Source: Tsukamurella sp. PLM1 (lineage in GTDB: Bacteria > Actinomycetota > Actinomycetes > Mycobacteriales > Mycobacteriaceae). Taken from it: a DNA stretch of 64,000 nt. Under the pieces are notes generated by a model. It was not told the DNA's origin, made no database searches, and was given only the letters and a program-made list of their open reading frames with translations. The stretch's first letter is position 1, and each line of letters begins with the position of its first letter. Where the stretch lies: positions 2,356,001-2,420,000 of the forward strand of contig NZ_AP025688.1 of NCBI RefSeq assembly GCF_023168325.1, written 5' to 3'. Positions 28,833 to 42,289 of this stretch are shown piece after piece. The translations under genes were made by a program, and so were the position numbers.

Positions 28833-29783
28833 CTAGCGGATGCTCAGGCGCAGGCCCGCCCGGGATTGCTCGGGGAGCTCGCGCGCCGCGGCCACGGCCA
28901 CGTACACGGCCTCCGCCGGATCCGCGCCCGGCGCGGCAGTCACGATCAGGTCGTCTCCCGCGACGGTGGCCGTCCACCCGGGGCGCTGCCCGGGGAGCGA
29001 CGCCTCGGCCGGCAGGCGCAGGCCCGCGAGGGTCTCGGCGACGAAGGTGGGCTGGTGCCGGTCGGGTGCCCTGACGAGGTCCTGGACGTCGTTCACGCCG
29101 GTCAGCACGAGGTAGGTGTCGGCGCCGAAGGCGTTGCCGCCCTCGATGTCGGTATCGAGCCGGTCGCCCACCACGAGCGCGGTCGTCGCCCCGGCCGCGC
29201 GCATCGCGTCGACGAAGATCGGGGTGAACGGCTTGCCGGCGACCTGTGGCTCACGATCGGTGGCGTTGCGCACGGCGCCGACCATCGACCCGTTGCCCAC
29301 GAGGAACCCTCGCTCGGTGGGGAGCGTCGCGTCCGTGTTGGTGGCGACCCACACCGCACCGGCGCGGATCGCGAGCGCCGCCTCCGACAGCTGCGCCCAT
29401 CCGGTCTCCGGGCTGTGGCCCTGGATCACGGCGCGGGCGTCCTCGGCGCGGTCGACGACGGAGAGGCCCCGTGTCTCGACCTCTGCCCGCAGGGCCGGAG
29501 CGCCGACCACGAGTACCGGAGTCCCCGCTGGAACGAGCGACGCGAGCAGTCCCGCGCCCGCCTGCGCGCTGGTGACAACGGCACAGTCGGGTGCGGAGAA
29601 GCCCAGGTCGCGCAGGTGCCGCGCCACGTCCGACGGTGCGCGACTCGCATTGTTCGTGACGTAGGTGACGGGAAGGTCCGTGAGGGCCTCCGCTGCGCCG
29701 GGGATCGCCGCCGCCCCCGCGTACACGGTGCCGTCCAGATCGACGAGCAGCCTGTCGTACGCGCTGACCAGCGAGCCGCTCAT
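28833..29783 (-). CDS. HAD-IIA phosphatase (glycerol-3-phosphate phosphatase, Rv1692-like)
   Basis: A 316-residue HAD-superfamily type IIA hydrolase. Motif I is LLVDLDGTVYAGAAAIPGA (nucleophile DLDGT), motif II VTYVTNNASRAPSDVARHL, the substrate-specificity cap follows, motif III Lys is in VAGKPFTPIFVDAMR and motif IV is ALVVGDRLDTDIEGGNAFGA. The extra C-terminal ~60 residues (PGWTATVAGDDLIVTAAPGA) are also present in mycobacterial homologues. Rv1692 was characterised as a D,L-glycerol-3-phosphate phosphatase in lipid recycling; the same activity is inferred. The ATG at 29783 overlaps the stop of the upstream gene (ATGA). Confidence 0.88.
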   Translation of the reverse strand: MSGSLVSAYDRLLVDLDGTVYAGAAAIPGAAEALTDLPVTYVTNNASRAPSDVARHLRDLGFSAPDCAVVTSAQAGAGLLASLVPAGTPVLVVGAPALRAEVETRGLSVVDRAEDARAVIQGHSPETGWAQLSEAALAIRAGAVWVATNTDATLPTERGFLVGNGSMVGAVRNATDREPQVAGKPFTPIFVDAMRAAGATTALVVGDRLDTDIEGGNAFGADTYLVLTGVNDVQDLVRAPDRHQPTFVAETLAGLRLPAEASLPGQRPGWTATVAGDDLIVTAAPGADPAEAVYVAVAAARELPEQSRAGLRLSIR

Positions 29784-30945
29784 TCGCCGTCGGACAGCTC
29801 GGCGACCCGATCCTCGGCGTCGGTGAACTCGTCCTCGTCGGCCGCGGCCGCGTTGAGGAACCACGTCAGTGCGTCGGACCGACGGTCCGCGTTGAGGAGG
29901 GCCTCGGCGTACGCGTAGAACAGGCGCGCGGCGTGGAAGCCCCGCCGGGCCGGGTTCAAGTCCTCGGCACGGAGCGTGACGACGGCCTTGTCGTACTCGC
30001 CCATGTCCATCCGAGCGCCCGCCTCGACGATGCGCAGCTCGGTCCGATCGTCACCGATGAGCTTCGCCGCCTCGTCGCCGCGGGCCGTCTCGATCGCCTT
30101 CTCGGGTCGCCCGAGACCGCGCTCGCTGTCGGCGATCATCGGCAGCAGATTGACACTGCCTCCCATCCGCTTGGCGGCCCGCAGCTCGCTGAGTGCCTCC
30201 GCCCACTCGCCGTTCATGTACGCCGCGATCCCGCACGCCTCCCGGACCGCAGCGATGCGACCCGCCCGCTCCCGCGCCGCCCGCGCGTGCGCCGGGCCGC
30301 CGCGGGGTCGGAGTCCAGCAGCCGCCCGGCGAGCACGAGATGCGACGAGACGAGCTCGGCGTTGTTCTTGTCCAGGCTGAGCAGATCGCGGCGCACCCCG
30401 GGATCGAGCTCCTTCGGGTCGACGTCCTTCGGGATCGACGGTTCGCCCGCCCGAGTCCGCGGCCGGTCCGACCGCTGATCGTCGCGCGTGAACCCGCCGC
30501 CGGGCCGCGGACCCGCGCCGTTGCGACCGCCGTACGAACTACCGCCGCGCCGATCTCCGCCGCCCCGGCGGTCCCCTCCCGGTCCGCCACCTCGACGGTC
30601 AGCGGTACCCCCGGCCGCGCGGCGGTCCCCCGACGGGCGCCCGCCGAAGTCCCGGCGGTCGCCGGAGCCCGCGGAGCGCCGATCGCTCGAGGAACGCCGT
30701 TCACCGGACGGGCGGCCTCCGAACTCTCGCCGGTCGCCGCTGCGGGAATCACCGCTGCGGTTGTCACGGCGATCACCGCCGCGGAAGTCCCGACGATCCC
30801 CACCGCGACGGTCGTCGCCACGGGCCCCGCGGTCGTTGCTCCGGCTGGTGCTACGTGACGAATCTCCGCCGTTACCGCGGTCGTTCCGGTCCGCGGGATT
30901 GGTGAATCCCGCGCGCCGCCGGCGTTCGCCGCTCGACTCTGCCAC
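29780..30945 (-). CDS. Rv1691-like protein with Arg/Gly/Asp-rich disordered N-terminus (frameshifted)
   Basis: About 388 residues from GTG 30945 with GGAAGCGAG upstream. Residues ~15-140 are a low-complexity tract built of DRRG, GGDRR and SGDRR steps, resembling RGG/RG boxes of RNA-binding proteins. The rest is a helical repeat region: KDVDPKELDPGVRRDLLSLD, then after a lost G at 30293-30297 AHARAARERAGRIAAVREAC and two or three TPR-like units (WAEALSELRAAKRMGGSVNL; FYAYAEALLNADRRSDALTW). TPR-like Rv1691 homologues occupy this slot in mycobacteria. RNA binding is inferred from composition only. It is the first gene after the rrn terminator on the same strand. Confidence 0.75.
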
Positions 30946-31006
30946 GTTGCACTCGCTTCCCGTCGCCACCGGCGGCGACTCTCACGCTCTTACTGTACTT
31001 GGACAT

Positions 31007-31071
31007 GACGAAGGCCCCTGAGGATGCGGAGCACTTCACAGTGCTCGACACGATCCCCAAGGGCCTTCATC
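31007..31071 (-). terminator. rrn operon terminator
   Basis: Long hairpin just after the 5S gene: outer arms GACGAAGGCCCCTGAGGAT (31007-31025) and ATCCCCAAGGGCCTTCATC (31053-31071) pair nearly throughout, and an inner perfect hairpin GAGCACT-TCAC-AGTGCTC sits at 31029-31046. It separates 5S rRNA from the Rv1691-like gene on the same strand. Confidence 0.8.
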
Positions 31072-31087
31072 CTGTATCTAATTTTAG

Positions 31088-31204
31088 TCCGGCGGTGTCC
31101 TACTCTCCCACACCCTCACGAGTGCAGTACCATCGGCGCTGAAGGGCTTAGCTTCCGGGTTCGGAATGGAGCCGGGCGTTTCCCCTTCGCTATGGCCGCC
31201 GTAA
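31088..31204 (-). rRNA. rrf: 5S ribosomal RNA
   Basis: On the minus strand the sequence runs from TTACGGCGGCCATAGCG to GGACACCGCCGGA, with the complementary ends GGCGG/CCGCC and the internal CACTCGTGAGGGTGTGGGAG region typical of actinobacterial 5S. About 117 nt. It lies 130 bp after the 23S gene. Confidence 0.95.
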
Positions 31205-31336
31205 CACTTCGAGACATGTGTTGTCTCAGACATTGCATAGTGGACGCGAACCAGACCAACGTCTGGATTCTGTTTCAGTTACACGCTATTCGTTTCTGCG
31301 AGGCTCGTTGCTCGTTTTGGCGAATGTTATGTGTGT
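31205..31336 (-). other. 23S-5S spacer with 3' arm of the 23S processing stalk
   Basis: Contains, on the minus strand, TCGCGTCCACTATGC (complement of 31235-31249), which pairs with GTATAGTGGACGCGA at the other side of the 23S gene (complement of 34591-34605), followed by further complementarity (TGTCTGAGACAACAC). This is the expected RNase III cutting stalk for pre-23S rRNA. Confidence 0.8.
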
Positions 31337-36376
<5,040 letters not shown>

Positions 36377-36657
36377 AAACACTAGAAACACAAGGTTTCA
36401 GCATAATCCAGGAAATCCTGAACAAAACGAAACCACTGACAAAAATCAATGATTCCAGAAATACATCTCGCAAAGAAATAAACGAGAAAAGCCACAACAC
36501 AAACAACCAAATAATGATTGTCCATGCGTGCCAAAAAATTTTGGCACTGACAATTTCATCGACACACTGTTGAGTTCTCAAAGAACACGCCAAACGCGGC
36601 CCGCACCACCACATCCCTAGCGGGCTGTATCGGTGGATTGGAAACCTTCGCAGGCAA
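36377..36657 (-). other. rrn leader (pre-16S 5' region)
   Basis: Transcribed leader between promoter P1 and 16S. It contains the mycobacterial-type leader element GTTCTTTGAGAACTCAACAG (complement around 36565-36590), the 5' arm of the 16S processing stalk (36560-36572), and a perfect hairpin with stem GTGCCAAAA/TTTTGGCAC (36528-36547). The last 150 bp are AT-rich. No protein gene is supported here. Confidence 0.75.
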
Positions 36658-36664
36658 CCGTTCC

Positions 36665-36693
36665 AGGTTACATCTGACCGGCCGGCTTGTCAA
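36665..36693 (-). promoter_or_regulatory. rrn promoter P1
   Basis: Minus-strand TTGACA (complement 36688-36693), 17-bp spacer, TAACCT (complement 36665-36670). The -35 is perfect for the housekeeping sigma factor. The transcript start should be near 36658. The 17 bases from the -10 onward are nearly identical to those of P2. Confidence 0.85.
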
Positions 36694-36720
36694 AGCCTGG
36701 CCGCTCGGAGCAACCGTTCC

Positions 36721-36750
36721 AGCTTAGATCAGAGTCGGTCTCGGTGTCAA
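36721..36750 (-). promoter_or_regulatory. rrn promoter P2 (upstream)
   Basis: Minus-strand TTGACA (complement 36745-36750), 18-bp spacer, TAAGCT (complement 36721-36726), 56 bp upstream of P1. It shares TAASCTGGAACGGTTGC with P1, so the two look like a tandem duplication. A third, weaker candidate (TTGCCT, 17 bp, TAACTT) lies further upstream near 36848-36876. Confidence 0.8.
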
Positions 36751-36977
36751 ACCGGGGCCGGCTCCGGAATCGAAGCCCGTCTGCGTTTCACGTCCCTGAC
36801 CTGGGCTTTTCGGCCCCGTCCTGGTCGGTGTCGCGCTGACTTCGAATAAGTTACGCACCGTGGAACGGAGAGGCAAATCCGCAGGTCACGGCGTAACTCG
36901 CTGTTAATATCCGCAGGTCAGAGGGCATGGCGGACGAGGCGCACCGTCGAAACCCGCGATTGTGACCTGCAGCACAA

Positions 36978-37009
36978 AGGCCGCCCCGCGCCTTGCGGCG
37001 GGACGGCCT
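36978..37009 (-). terminator. Terminator after tyrS
   Basis: Hairpin AGGCCGTCCCGCCGC / GCGCGGGGCGGCCT around AAG on the minus strand, followed by TTTGTG. It begins 22 bp after the tyrS stop and separates tyrS from the rrn promoters. Confidence 0.75.
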
Positions 37010-37031
37010 CAGTGGTCATGACCAGCGGATA

Positions 37032-38299
37032 TCAGGCGAAACGCGCCCCCGCGAACGATTTCTTGCCGCGGCGCAGCACCAGCCAGCGCCCGTGGAGCAG
37101 GTCCGCGCCGGCCGGCTCCCACTCCTCGGAGTCCACCTTCACGTTGTTCGCGTACGCGCCGCCCTCCTTCACGGCTCGGCGTGCGGCGCCCTTCGACTCG
37201 CAGAGGCCCGTGGCCACCAGCAGGTCGACGATCGTGCGCGGCTCCCCCGCTGCGATCGCGGCGACCGACGCCTCGGTCAGCGCCGCTGCCAGGGTGGACT
37301 CGGGCAGGTCCGCGAGGTCGCCCCGGCCGAACAGCGCCTGGGACGCCAGCTCGGCGGCGCGGGTGTGCTCCTCGCCGTGCACCAGCGTGGTCATCTCCGC
37401 GGCCAGGCGCTTCTGCGCCGCACGACGATGCGGGCCTCGACGGTCTCGCGCTCGAGCTCGGCGATCTCCTCGCGCGTGAGGAAGGTGAACCACCGCAGGT
37501 AGCGGATCACGTCGGCGTCCGCGGTGTTCACGAAGTACTGGTACCAGGCGTACGGGCTGGTCTGTTCCGGATCGAGCCACAGGGAGCCGCCGCCGGTGGA
37601 CTTGCCGAACTTCGTGCCGTCCGACGAGGTCACCAGCTGCGTGGTCAGGGCGTGCACGTGCCGACCGTCGATCTTCCGGTTCAGGTCCACGCCGGAGACG
37701 ATGTTGCCCCACTGGTCCGAGCCGCCGATCTGCAGTTCACAGCCGTACCGGCGCGACAGCTCCACGTAGTCGTACGCCTGGAGCAGCATGTAGCTGAACT
37801 CGGTGTAACTGATGCCGTCCGCCTCGAGGCGGCGCTTGACCGTGTCGCGCGCCAACATCACGTTGATGGAGAAGTGCTTGCCCACGTCGCGCAGGAAGGT
37901 GGGCACGTTCATCGAGCCGTGCCAGTCGAGGTTGTTGACCAGGATCGCGGCGTCGTCGCCCTCGAACGAGACGAAGCGCTGCAGCTGGGAGTCGATCTTG
38001 GCCGCCCACTCGGCGACCGTGTCCACGGAGTTCATGACGCGCTCCCCCACGTCGCGGGGATCGCCGACCTGCCCGGTGGCGCCGCCGCCGAGGACGATCG
38101 GCCGATGCCCCGCCTCCTGGAAGCGACGGAGCGTGAGCAGCTGGACGAGGTGACCGGCGTGCAGCGAGGAGGCGGTGGGGTCGAACCCCGCGTAGAGCGT
38201 GATCGGCCCGGCGGCGAGGCGCTCGCGCAGCGCCTCGATGTCGGTGGACTGCGCGATCAGGCCGCGCCAGGTCAGCTCTTCGAGAATGTCAGCACTCAC
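37032..38299 (-). CDS. tyrS: Tyrosyl-tRNA synthetase (frameshifted)
   Basis: TyrRS, about 422 residues when corrected; charges tRNA-Tyr. ATG 38299 gives [20 protein letters not shown]. Class I motifs: [20 protein letters not shown] (HIGH equivalent HAGH), [20 protein letters not shown] (tyrosine site) and [19 protein letters not shown] (KMSKS equivalent KFGKS). At 37428-37435 one base is missing; the frame then gives [20 protein letters not shown] and a C-terminal S4 domain ([20 protein letters not shown]). mpg ends 24 bp upstream. As the sole tyrS seen and essential, the break is almost surely a sequencing error. Confidence 0.95.
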
Positions 38300-38323
38300 C
38301 CGACCATTGTGACTGACGCGGCT

Positions 38324-38905
38324 CTACCTGCTCACCGATGGATCGCCCCGCAGCCACAACCGCCAGGGCTTGTCCTCGGCCCGGCTGATCCCGATCCGCG
38401 GGCCGGCCTCGACCGGGCCCCGCCGGGACGCGAGGTGCAGGCGCACCGTCGAACCCGGGTCCAGGAGGTCCGTCCCCTTGTCGGCCAGGGTGATCCCCAG
38501 TGCCTGGCCCAGCCGGCCGGGCCCGGCGGCGAGTCGTTCGTCGCGGTCGCGGCCGCCCCGGCGCTCGCGGACAAGGTCGATGCCGGAGGTGATCTCCGCG
38601 GCCCGCATGAGTACCCCGCCACCCGTACCGTCCGGACCGGCGGTGACGTTGATGCAGGTGTGGATGCCGTACGACAGGTAGACGTACAGGTGTCCGGGCG
38701 GACCGAACATCGGCTCGTTGCGCGGCGTCGGCCCTGGGTAGGTGTGCGCGGCCGGATCGGGCCACGGTCCGTCCTCGGGCGACCCGTAGGCCTCGACCTC
38801 GACGATCCGGGCGCGCACGGCGCCCACCTCGAGAGTGGAGCCCAGTACCAGCCGCGCCGCGCGCAGCGGGTGGTCAGCCAGCCGCGCGCGCCACGATGGC
38901 GTCAT
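38324..38905 (-). CDS. mpg: 3-methyladenine DNA glycosylase (AAG/MPG family)
   Basis: A 193-residue alkyladenine glycosylase that removes 3-methyladenine, 7-methylguanine and hypoxanthine from DNA. Landmarks: ARLVLGSTLEVGAVRARIVE then VEAYGSPEDGPWPDPAAHTY (catalytic Glu in EVEAY), PGPTPRNEPMFGPPGHLYVY and LSYGIHTCINVTAGPDGTGG (YG-H-x-C-x-N-V). ATG 38905 is preferred; ATG 38917 would add four residues. Either start overlaps the Trm112-like gene's 3' end by 30-45 bp. It corresponds to Rv1688 next to tyrS. Confidence 0.93.
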   Translation of the reverse strand: MTPSWRARLADHPLRAARLVLGSTLEVGAVRARIVEVEAYGSPEDGPWPDPAAHTYPGPTPRNEPMFGPPGHLYVYLSYGIHTCINVTAGPDGTGGGVLMRAAEITSGIDLVRERRGGRDRDERLAAGPGRLGQALGITLADKGTDLLDPGSTVRLHLASRRGPVEAGPRIGISRAEDKPWRLWLRGDPSVSR

Positions 38906-39080
38906 GCTCCTCGGCATCCACGTCGCGTGCCTCGCTGATCAGGAGCACGGGGAGCCCGTCCTCGATCGGGTAGGCGCGGCGCAGGCGCGGGTTGTAGAAC
39001 AGCTCGTCCGGGACGTACAGCAGCGGGCCCTTGTCCTGCGGACAGGCGAGGATCTTCAGCAGCGTCGCGTCGATGGGCAT
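38874..39080 (-). CDS. Trm112 family protein (UPF0434-like)
   Basis: A 68-residue protein MPIDATLLKILACPQDKGPL followed by LYVPDELFYNPRLRRAYPIE and DGLPVLLISEARDVDAEEHD, the complete Trm112/YcaR-like fold seen in actinobacteria. Eukaryotic Trm112 is a zinc-bound activator of methyltransferases; this version keeps only one Cys, so zinc binding is doubtful. The role of the short bacterial proteins is unknown. It sits 9 bp after the alcohol dehydrogenase stop and overlaps the mpg start. Confidence 0.85.
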   Translation of the reverse strand: MPIDATLLKILACPQDKGPLLYVPDELFYNPRLRRAYPIEDGLPVLLISEARDVDAEEHDAIVARAAG

Positions 39081-39089
39081 GTGCGCAGC

Positions 39090-40162
39090 CTACCGCCCCG
39101 GCAGCCACACCGGCTTGATCGCGGTCCCCGCCTCCGCCGCCGCCCACGCCTCGTCGAAGTCGGTGAAGGTGGACACCAGGCGATCGACCGGCAGCCGCCC
39201 CTCCCGGACTGCGACCGCGAGCTCGGGCAGGAACTCCGACGGCTCGCTGTCGCCCTCGATCACGCCGATCAGGCGCAGTCCGCGGGTCATGATCAGCACG
39301 ACGGGCAGGTCGGCCGACGGTGCTCCCAGGCCCACGACCGCGAGCGTGCCCTTGGGGCGGAGCACCTGCAGGCCCTGGTTCAGTACGTCGGTCCGCGCGG
39401 TGGTGTCGAGCGCCGCGTGCGCCCCGCCGCCCGTGACCTCGAGGATCCGCTGCACCGCCTGCGGTCCCGCCTCCACTGCGTGCGTCGCGCCGAGTTCCAG
39501 GGCGAGCGTGCGCCGGTCCTCCCGCGGGTCGACCGCGACGATCGTGGCGGCGCCGGAGAGCCGCGCACCCATGACCGCGGCGAGCCCCACCGCGCCCGTC
39601 CCGAAGACCACGACGGACTCGCCCCGCCCGACGTTCAACGCCCTGGTCACGGTGCCCACGCCGGTCTGGATGCTGCAGCCGAGCGGCGCGGCGAGCTCGA
39701 ACGGCAGGTCGCCGATCGGGATCGCGTTCCGGTCGGTCGCGAGTGCGTATCCGGCGAAGCTGGACTGGCCGAAGAAGCCTCCGGTCACTGCCGTCTCCCC
39801 CGCCCGGATACCGGGCAGACCCAGATAGTTGCGCACGATCGCCTGCTCGCAGTACCCCGGCGTACCGTCGACGCAGAAGGCGCACGCGCCGCAGCTGTCG
39901 AAGGTCAGGCAGACGCGGTCGCCCACCCGCAGGCCGCTCACGTCGGGGCCCACGGCCTCCACGACTCCGGCGCCCTCGTGCCCCAGGATCACCGGCAGCC
40001 CCTGCTCGGGCCAGTTCCCGGCGAGCGTCAGGTCGGTGTGACACACCCCGACCGCGTGAATCCGCACGAGCACCGGTGCCCGATCGGGTCGGGGACCTCC
40101 ACCTCGAGATCCGACGGTGCCGCACCCTGCTCCGCGACGACGTGCGCGATCGTGCGGGTCAT
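39090..40162 (-). CDS. Zinc alcohol dehydrogenase, aryl-alcohol type (frameshifted)
   Basis: Medium-chain zinc alcohol dehydrogenase, about 357 residues, closest in pattern to benzyl/aryl-alcohol dehydrogenases. ATG 40162 starts MTRTIAHVVAEQGAAPSDLE; a C is missing at 40086-40089, after which VLVRIHAVGVCHTDLTLAGN continues. Catalytic zinc ligands: CHTD and GHEGAGVVEAVG; structural zinc lobe DSCGACAFCVDGTPGYC. The nucleotide fold is VVVFGTGAVGLAAVMGARLS with VDPREDR, where Asp favours NAD. The start overlaps the GXWXG protein stop by 4 bp (ATGA). Physiological alcohol unknown. Confidence 0.88.
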
Positions 40163-40652
40163 GCCGTCGGCTCCGCGCACCCCGAGCCGGTGGAGCCGCC
40201 CTCCTCCCGTTCCAAATAGAAGTAGAAGTACGGCGCGCGCAGCTTCTTGCCGGTCATCACGCCCATGACGGTGTCGTCGTCGACCTTGACGAAGTGGTCG
40301 ATCACCGGTTGTCCGTCGTAGACCATCGAGGCGGTGACCCGGCCCTCGAAGTCGATCAGCCGCAGGGTCGCCTCGCCCTTGCCCAGTTCGACGTTCGAGT
40401 ACTTCGCGCCGTTCTCGTCGAGGCACACCAGAGGCTGCACGTCGACCGCGGAGCGGAAGCTCTTGCCATGCCAACGGGCCCGCCCCAGCGCGCCGTCCAT
40501 CGGGTGGCCGAGGGTAGTTCACCGCCGCGCCAATCGCCGAACAGGAACTCGATCGTCACGGGCTCGAGCTGTGCGAACAGCGCCGCCAACTCGGTGGGGT
40601 CAGTGGGGCGCGGCTCGTCGATGAGCCCGCGGACGGTGCGCTCTGCGGTCAT
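40159..40652 (-). CDS. GXWXG/DUF4334 domain protein (frameshifted)
   Basis: About 164 residues after adding the G lost at 40506-40511. ATG 40652 gives MTAERTVRGLIDEPRPTDPT; the family motif is FGDWRGGELPSGHP (GXWXG) and the DUF4334 half has GKGEATLRLIDFEGRVTASM, VYDGQPVIDHFVKVDDDTVM and GVMTGKKLRAPYFYFYLERE. It is likely a small lipocalin-like barrel of unknown function. It is coupled by overlap to the alcohol dehydrogenase, and such pairs are common in actinobacteria, so a shared substrate is plausible. Confidence 0.82.
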
Positions 40653-40726
40653 GCCCCGATGTTATCGGGTGTTCTCCGTATTGCGGGCTGGAATCGGAAC
40701 AGGTTCCTGCGTCACGACGGTGGGGC

Positions 40727-40756
40727 TTGACGCCCCGACGCCACTGGATGCATAAT
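40727..40756 (+). promoter_or_regulatory. Promoter of the ABC/TetR operon
   Basis: TTGACG (40727-40732), 18-bp spacer, CATAAT (40751-40756) preceded by TG, an extended -10. The predicted start falls inside the 36-bp dyad that follows, so a bound repressor would block it. Confidence 0.65.
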
Positions 40757-40789
40757 TCACTAGACGATGAATTCATCGCCAAGTGAATT
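40754..40789. promoter_or_regulatory. 36-bp nested dyad operator
   Basis: Outer arms AATTCACT (40754-40761) and AGTGAATT (40782-40789) are perfect complements around a 14-bp perfect palindrome CGATGAATTCATCG (40765-40778), all sharing one centre at 40771.5; only the 3-bp gaps differ. It overlaps the -10 and ends 14 bp before the ATG at 40803. The likely ligand is the TetR protein encoded as the third gene of the operon. Confidence 0.85.
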
Positions 40790-40802
40790 ACCTGGAGGCA
40801 TC

Positions 40803-41534
40803 ATGACCAGCGCGATCTCCCTATCCGGACTCACGGTGGTCCGCGGGGGCAACACCGTGCTCGACCGCATCGACACCGAGATACCCCGGAGCGCCATCAC
40901 CGGCCTGTTGGGCCCGTCCGGCTCCGGCAAGACCACCCTGATGCGGGTGATCGTCGGCGCGCAGCGCATCACCGGCGGCACGGCGACGGTGCTCGACCGT
41001 CCGGCCGGCAGCGCCGAGCTGCGCGCCCGCGTCGGATACACCACGCAGTCCCCCGCCGTGTACGGCGACCTCTCGGTGGAGCAGAACGTCGCGTACTTCG
41101 GCGCGCTGTACCCGGCGCGCCGCTCCACCGCGAAAGCCGATGTCGCGGAGGCGATCGCGGCGGTCGGGTTGGGCGCCTTCGCGGACCGCCGCGCCGACGC
41201 CCTGTCCGGCGGCCAGCGCTCGCGCGTCAGCATCGCGTGCGCGCTGGTGGCGCACCCGGAGCTGCTCATCCTCGACGAGCCCACGGTCGGACTCGATCCG
41301 CTGCTCCGCGCCGAACTGTGGGAACGGTTCGCCGCCATGGCCGCCGGCGGCACCACCCTGGTCGTCTCGAGTCACGTCATGGACGAGGCCGCGCACTGCG
41401 CGCGCCTCATCCTGCTCCGCGAGGGTCGGCTGGTCGCCGAGCTCGCACCGTCGGAACTGCTGACCCGCACCGGCGCACCCACCCTCGACGACGCGTTCCT
41501 CGCGCTCGTCCGCGAACAGGAGGCGACGGCATGA
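40803..41534 (+). CDS. ABC transporter ATP-binding protein (drug-efflux type)
   Basis: A 243-residue ABC ATPase. ATG 40803 has TGGAGG 6 bp upstream and replaces the longer frame start at 40767, which lies in the operator. Walker A is GLLGPSGSGKTTLMRVIVGA, the Q-loop GYTTQSPAVYGDLSVEQNVA, signature DALSGGQRSRVSIACALVAH, Walker B ELLILDEPTVGLDPLLRAEL, and switch His in VVSSHVMDEAAHCARLILL. The pattern is that of DrrA-like exporters. It forms the ATPase of the permease at 41531 (ATGA overlap). Confidence 0.93.
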   Translation: MTSAISLSGLTVVRGGNTVLDRIDTEIPRSAITGLLGPSGSGKTTLMRVIVGAQRITGGTATVLDRPAGSAELRARVGYTTQSPAVYGDLSVEQNVAYFGALYPARRSTAKADVAEAIAAVGLGAFADRRADALSGGQRSRVSIACALVAHPELLILDEPTVGLDPLLRAELWERFAAMAAGGTTLVVSSHVMDEAAHCARLILLREGRLVAELAPSELLTRTGAPTLDDAFLALVREQEATA

Positions 41535-42289
41535 GCACCGTCCTCAACCCCACCATCACCGGCGCGACCACCGTGCGCGTCCTGCGTCAGTTGCGGGCCG
41601 ACCCGCGCACCATCGCGATGATCGTCGTGGTCCCCACCCTGCTGCTGACGCTGATGTACTTCCTCTACGACGACGCGCCCGGCGGCCCGCAGCTGTTCGA
41701 CCGCGTCGCGCTGGTGCTGCTCGGCGTCCTGCCGTTCGCGCTGATGTTCATCGTCACGTCGATCGCGATGCAGCGCGAGCGCGCGTCGGGCACGCTCGAG
41801 CGGCTCCTGACGACGCCACTCGCGAAGGCCGACCTGCTGTTCGGCTACGCGGCGGCCTTCTCCGCCGCGGCCACGGCGCAGGCGGTGGTCGCGACCACCG
41901 TCGCCGCGTACCTGTTGGGCATGGACACCGCCGGCAGCGTGTGGCTCGTGGTCCTCATCGCCGTCGTCGACGCCTGGCTCGGCGTCGCGCTGGGCCTGCT
42001 GTGCAGTGCGTTCGCCCGCACCGAGTTCCAGGCGGTGCAGTTCATGCCGGTCATCGTGGTGCCGCAGATCTTCCTGTGCGGCCTGCTGGTCCCGCACGAC
42101 GCGATGCCGGGCTGGCTGCAGGCCATCGCCGACGTACTGCCGATGACCTACGCGGTGAAGGCGCTGCAGGAGGTGGGCGCCCACGCCGACGCCACCGGCA
42201 CGATGTGGGCCTCGCTCGCGGTGGTCGTGGGCTTCGCGGTCGTCGGTCTCGCGCTGGCGGCGGCGACCCTGCCCCGCCGAGTGGCGTGA
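41531..42289 (+). CDS. ABC-2 type permease
   Basis: A 252-residue ABC-2 membrane protein with six hydrophobic segments (e.g. IAMIVVVPTLLLTLMYFLYD, VALVLLGVLPFALMFIVTSI, SVWLVVLIAVVDAWLGVALG, LAVVVGFAVVGLALAAATL). The cytoplasmic loop RERASGTLERLLTTPLAKAD contains the conserved R-E-x-x-x-G-T-L-E coupling motif, and VIVVPQIFLCGLLVPHDAMP with LQAIADVLPMTYAVKALQEV is the typical exporter C-terminal part. Overlapping start and stop codons on both sides show a three-gene operon. The exported compound is unknown; drug efflux is the usual role with a TetR partner. Confidence 0.92.
   Translation: MSTVLNPTITGATTVRVLRQLRADPRTIAMIVVVPTLLLTLMYFLYDDAPGGPQLFDRVALVLLGVLPFALMFIVTSIAMQRERASGTLERLLTTPLAKADLLFGYAAAFSAAATAQAVVATTVAAYLLGMDTAGSVWLVVLIAVVDAWLGVALGLLCSAFARTEFQAVQFMPVIVVPQIFLCGLLVPHDAMPGWLQAIADVLPMTYAVKALQEVGAHADATGTMWASLAVVVGFAVVGLALAAATLPRRVA

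Noticed and set aside
30872..31060. Small minus-strand ORF ending before the Rv1691-like gene (MSKYSKSVRV...) as a leader peptide
   Set aside because: It runs through the rrn terminator hairpin and lacks a ribosome site; its coding look is weak.
40767..40802. Start of the ABC ATPase at the upstream ATG 40767
   Set aside because: That ATG lies inside the 36-bp operator and probably near or before the transcript start; ATG 40803 has TGGAGG and gives the normal family N-terminus.
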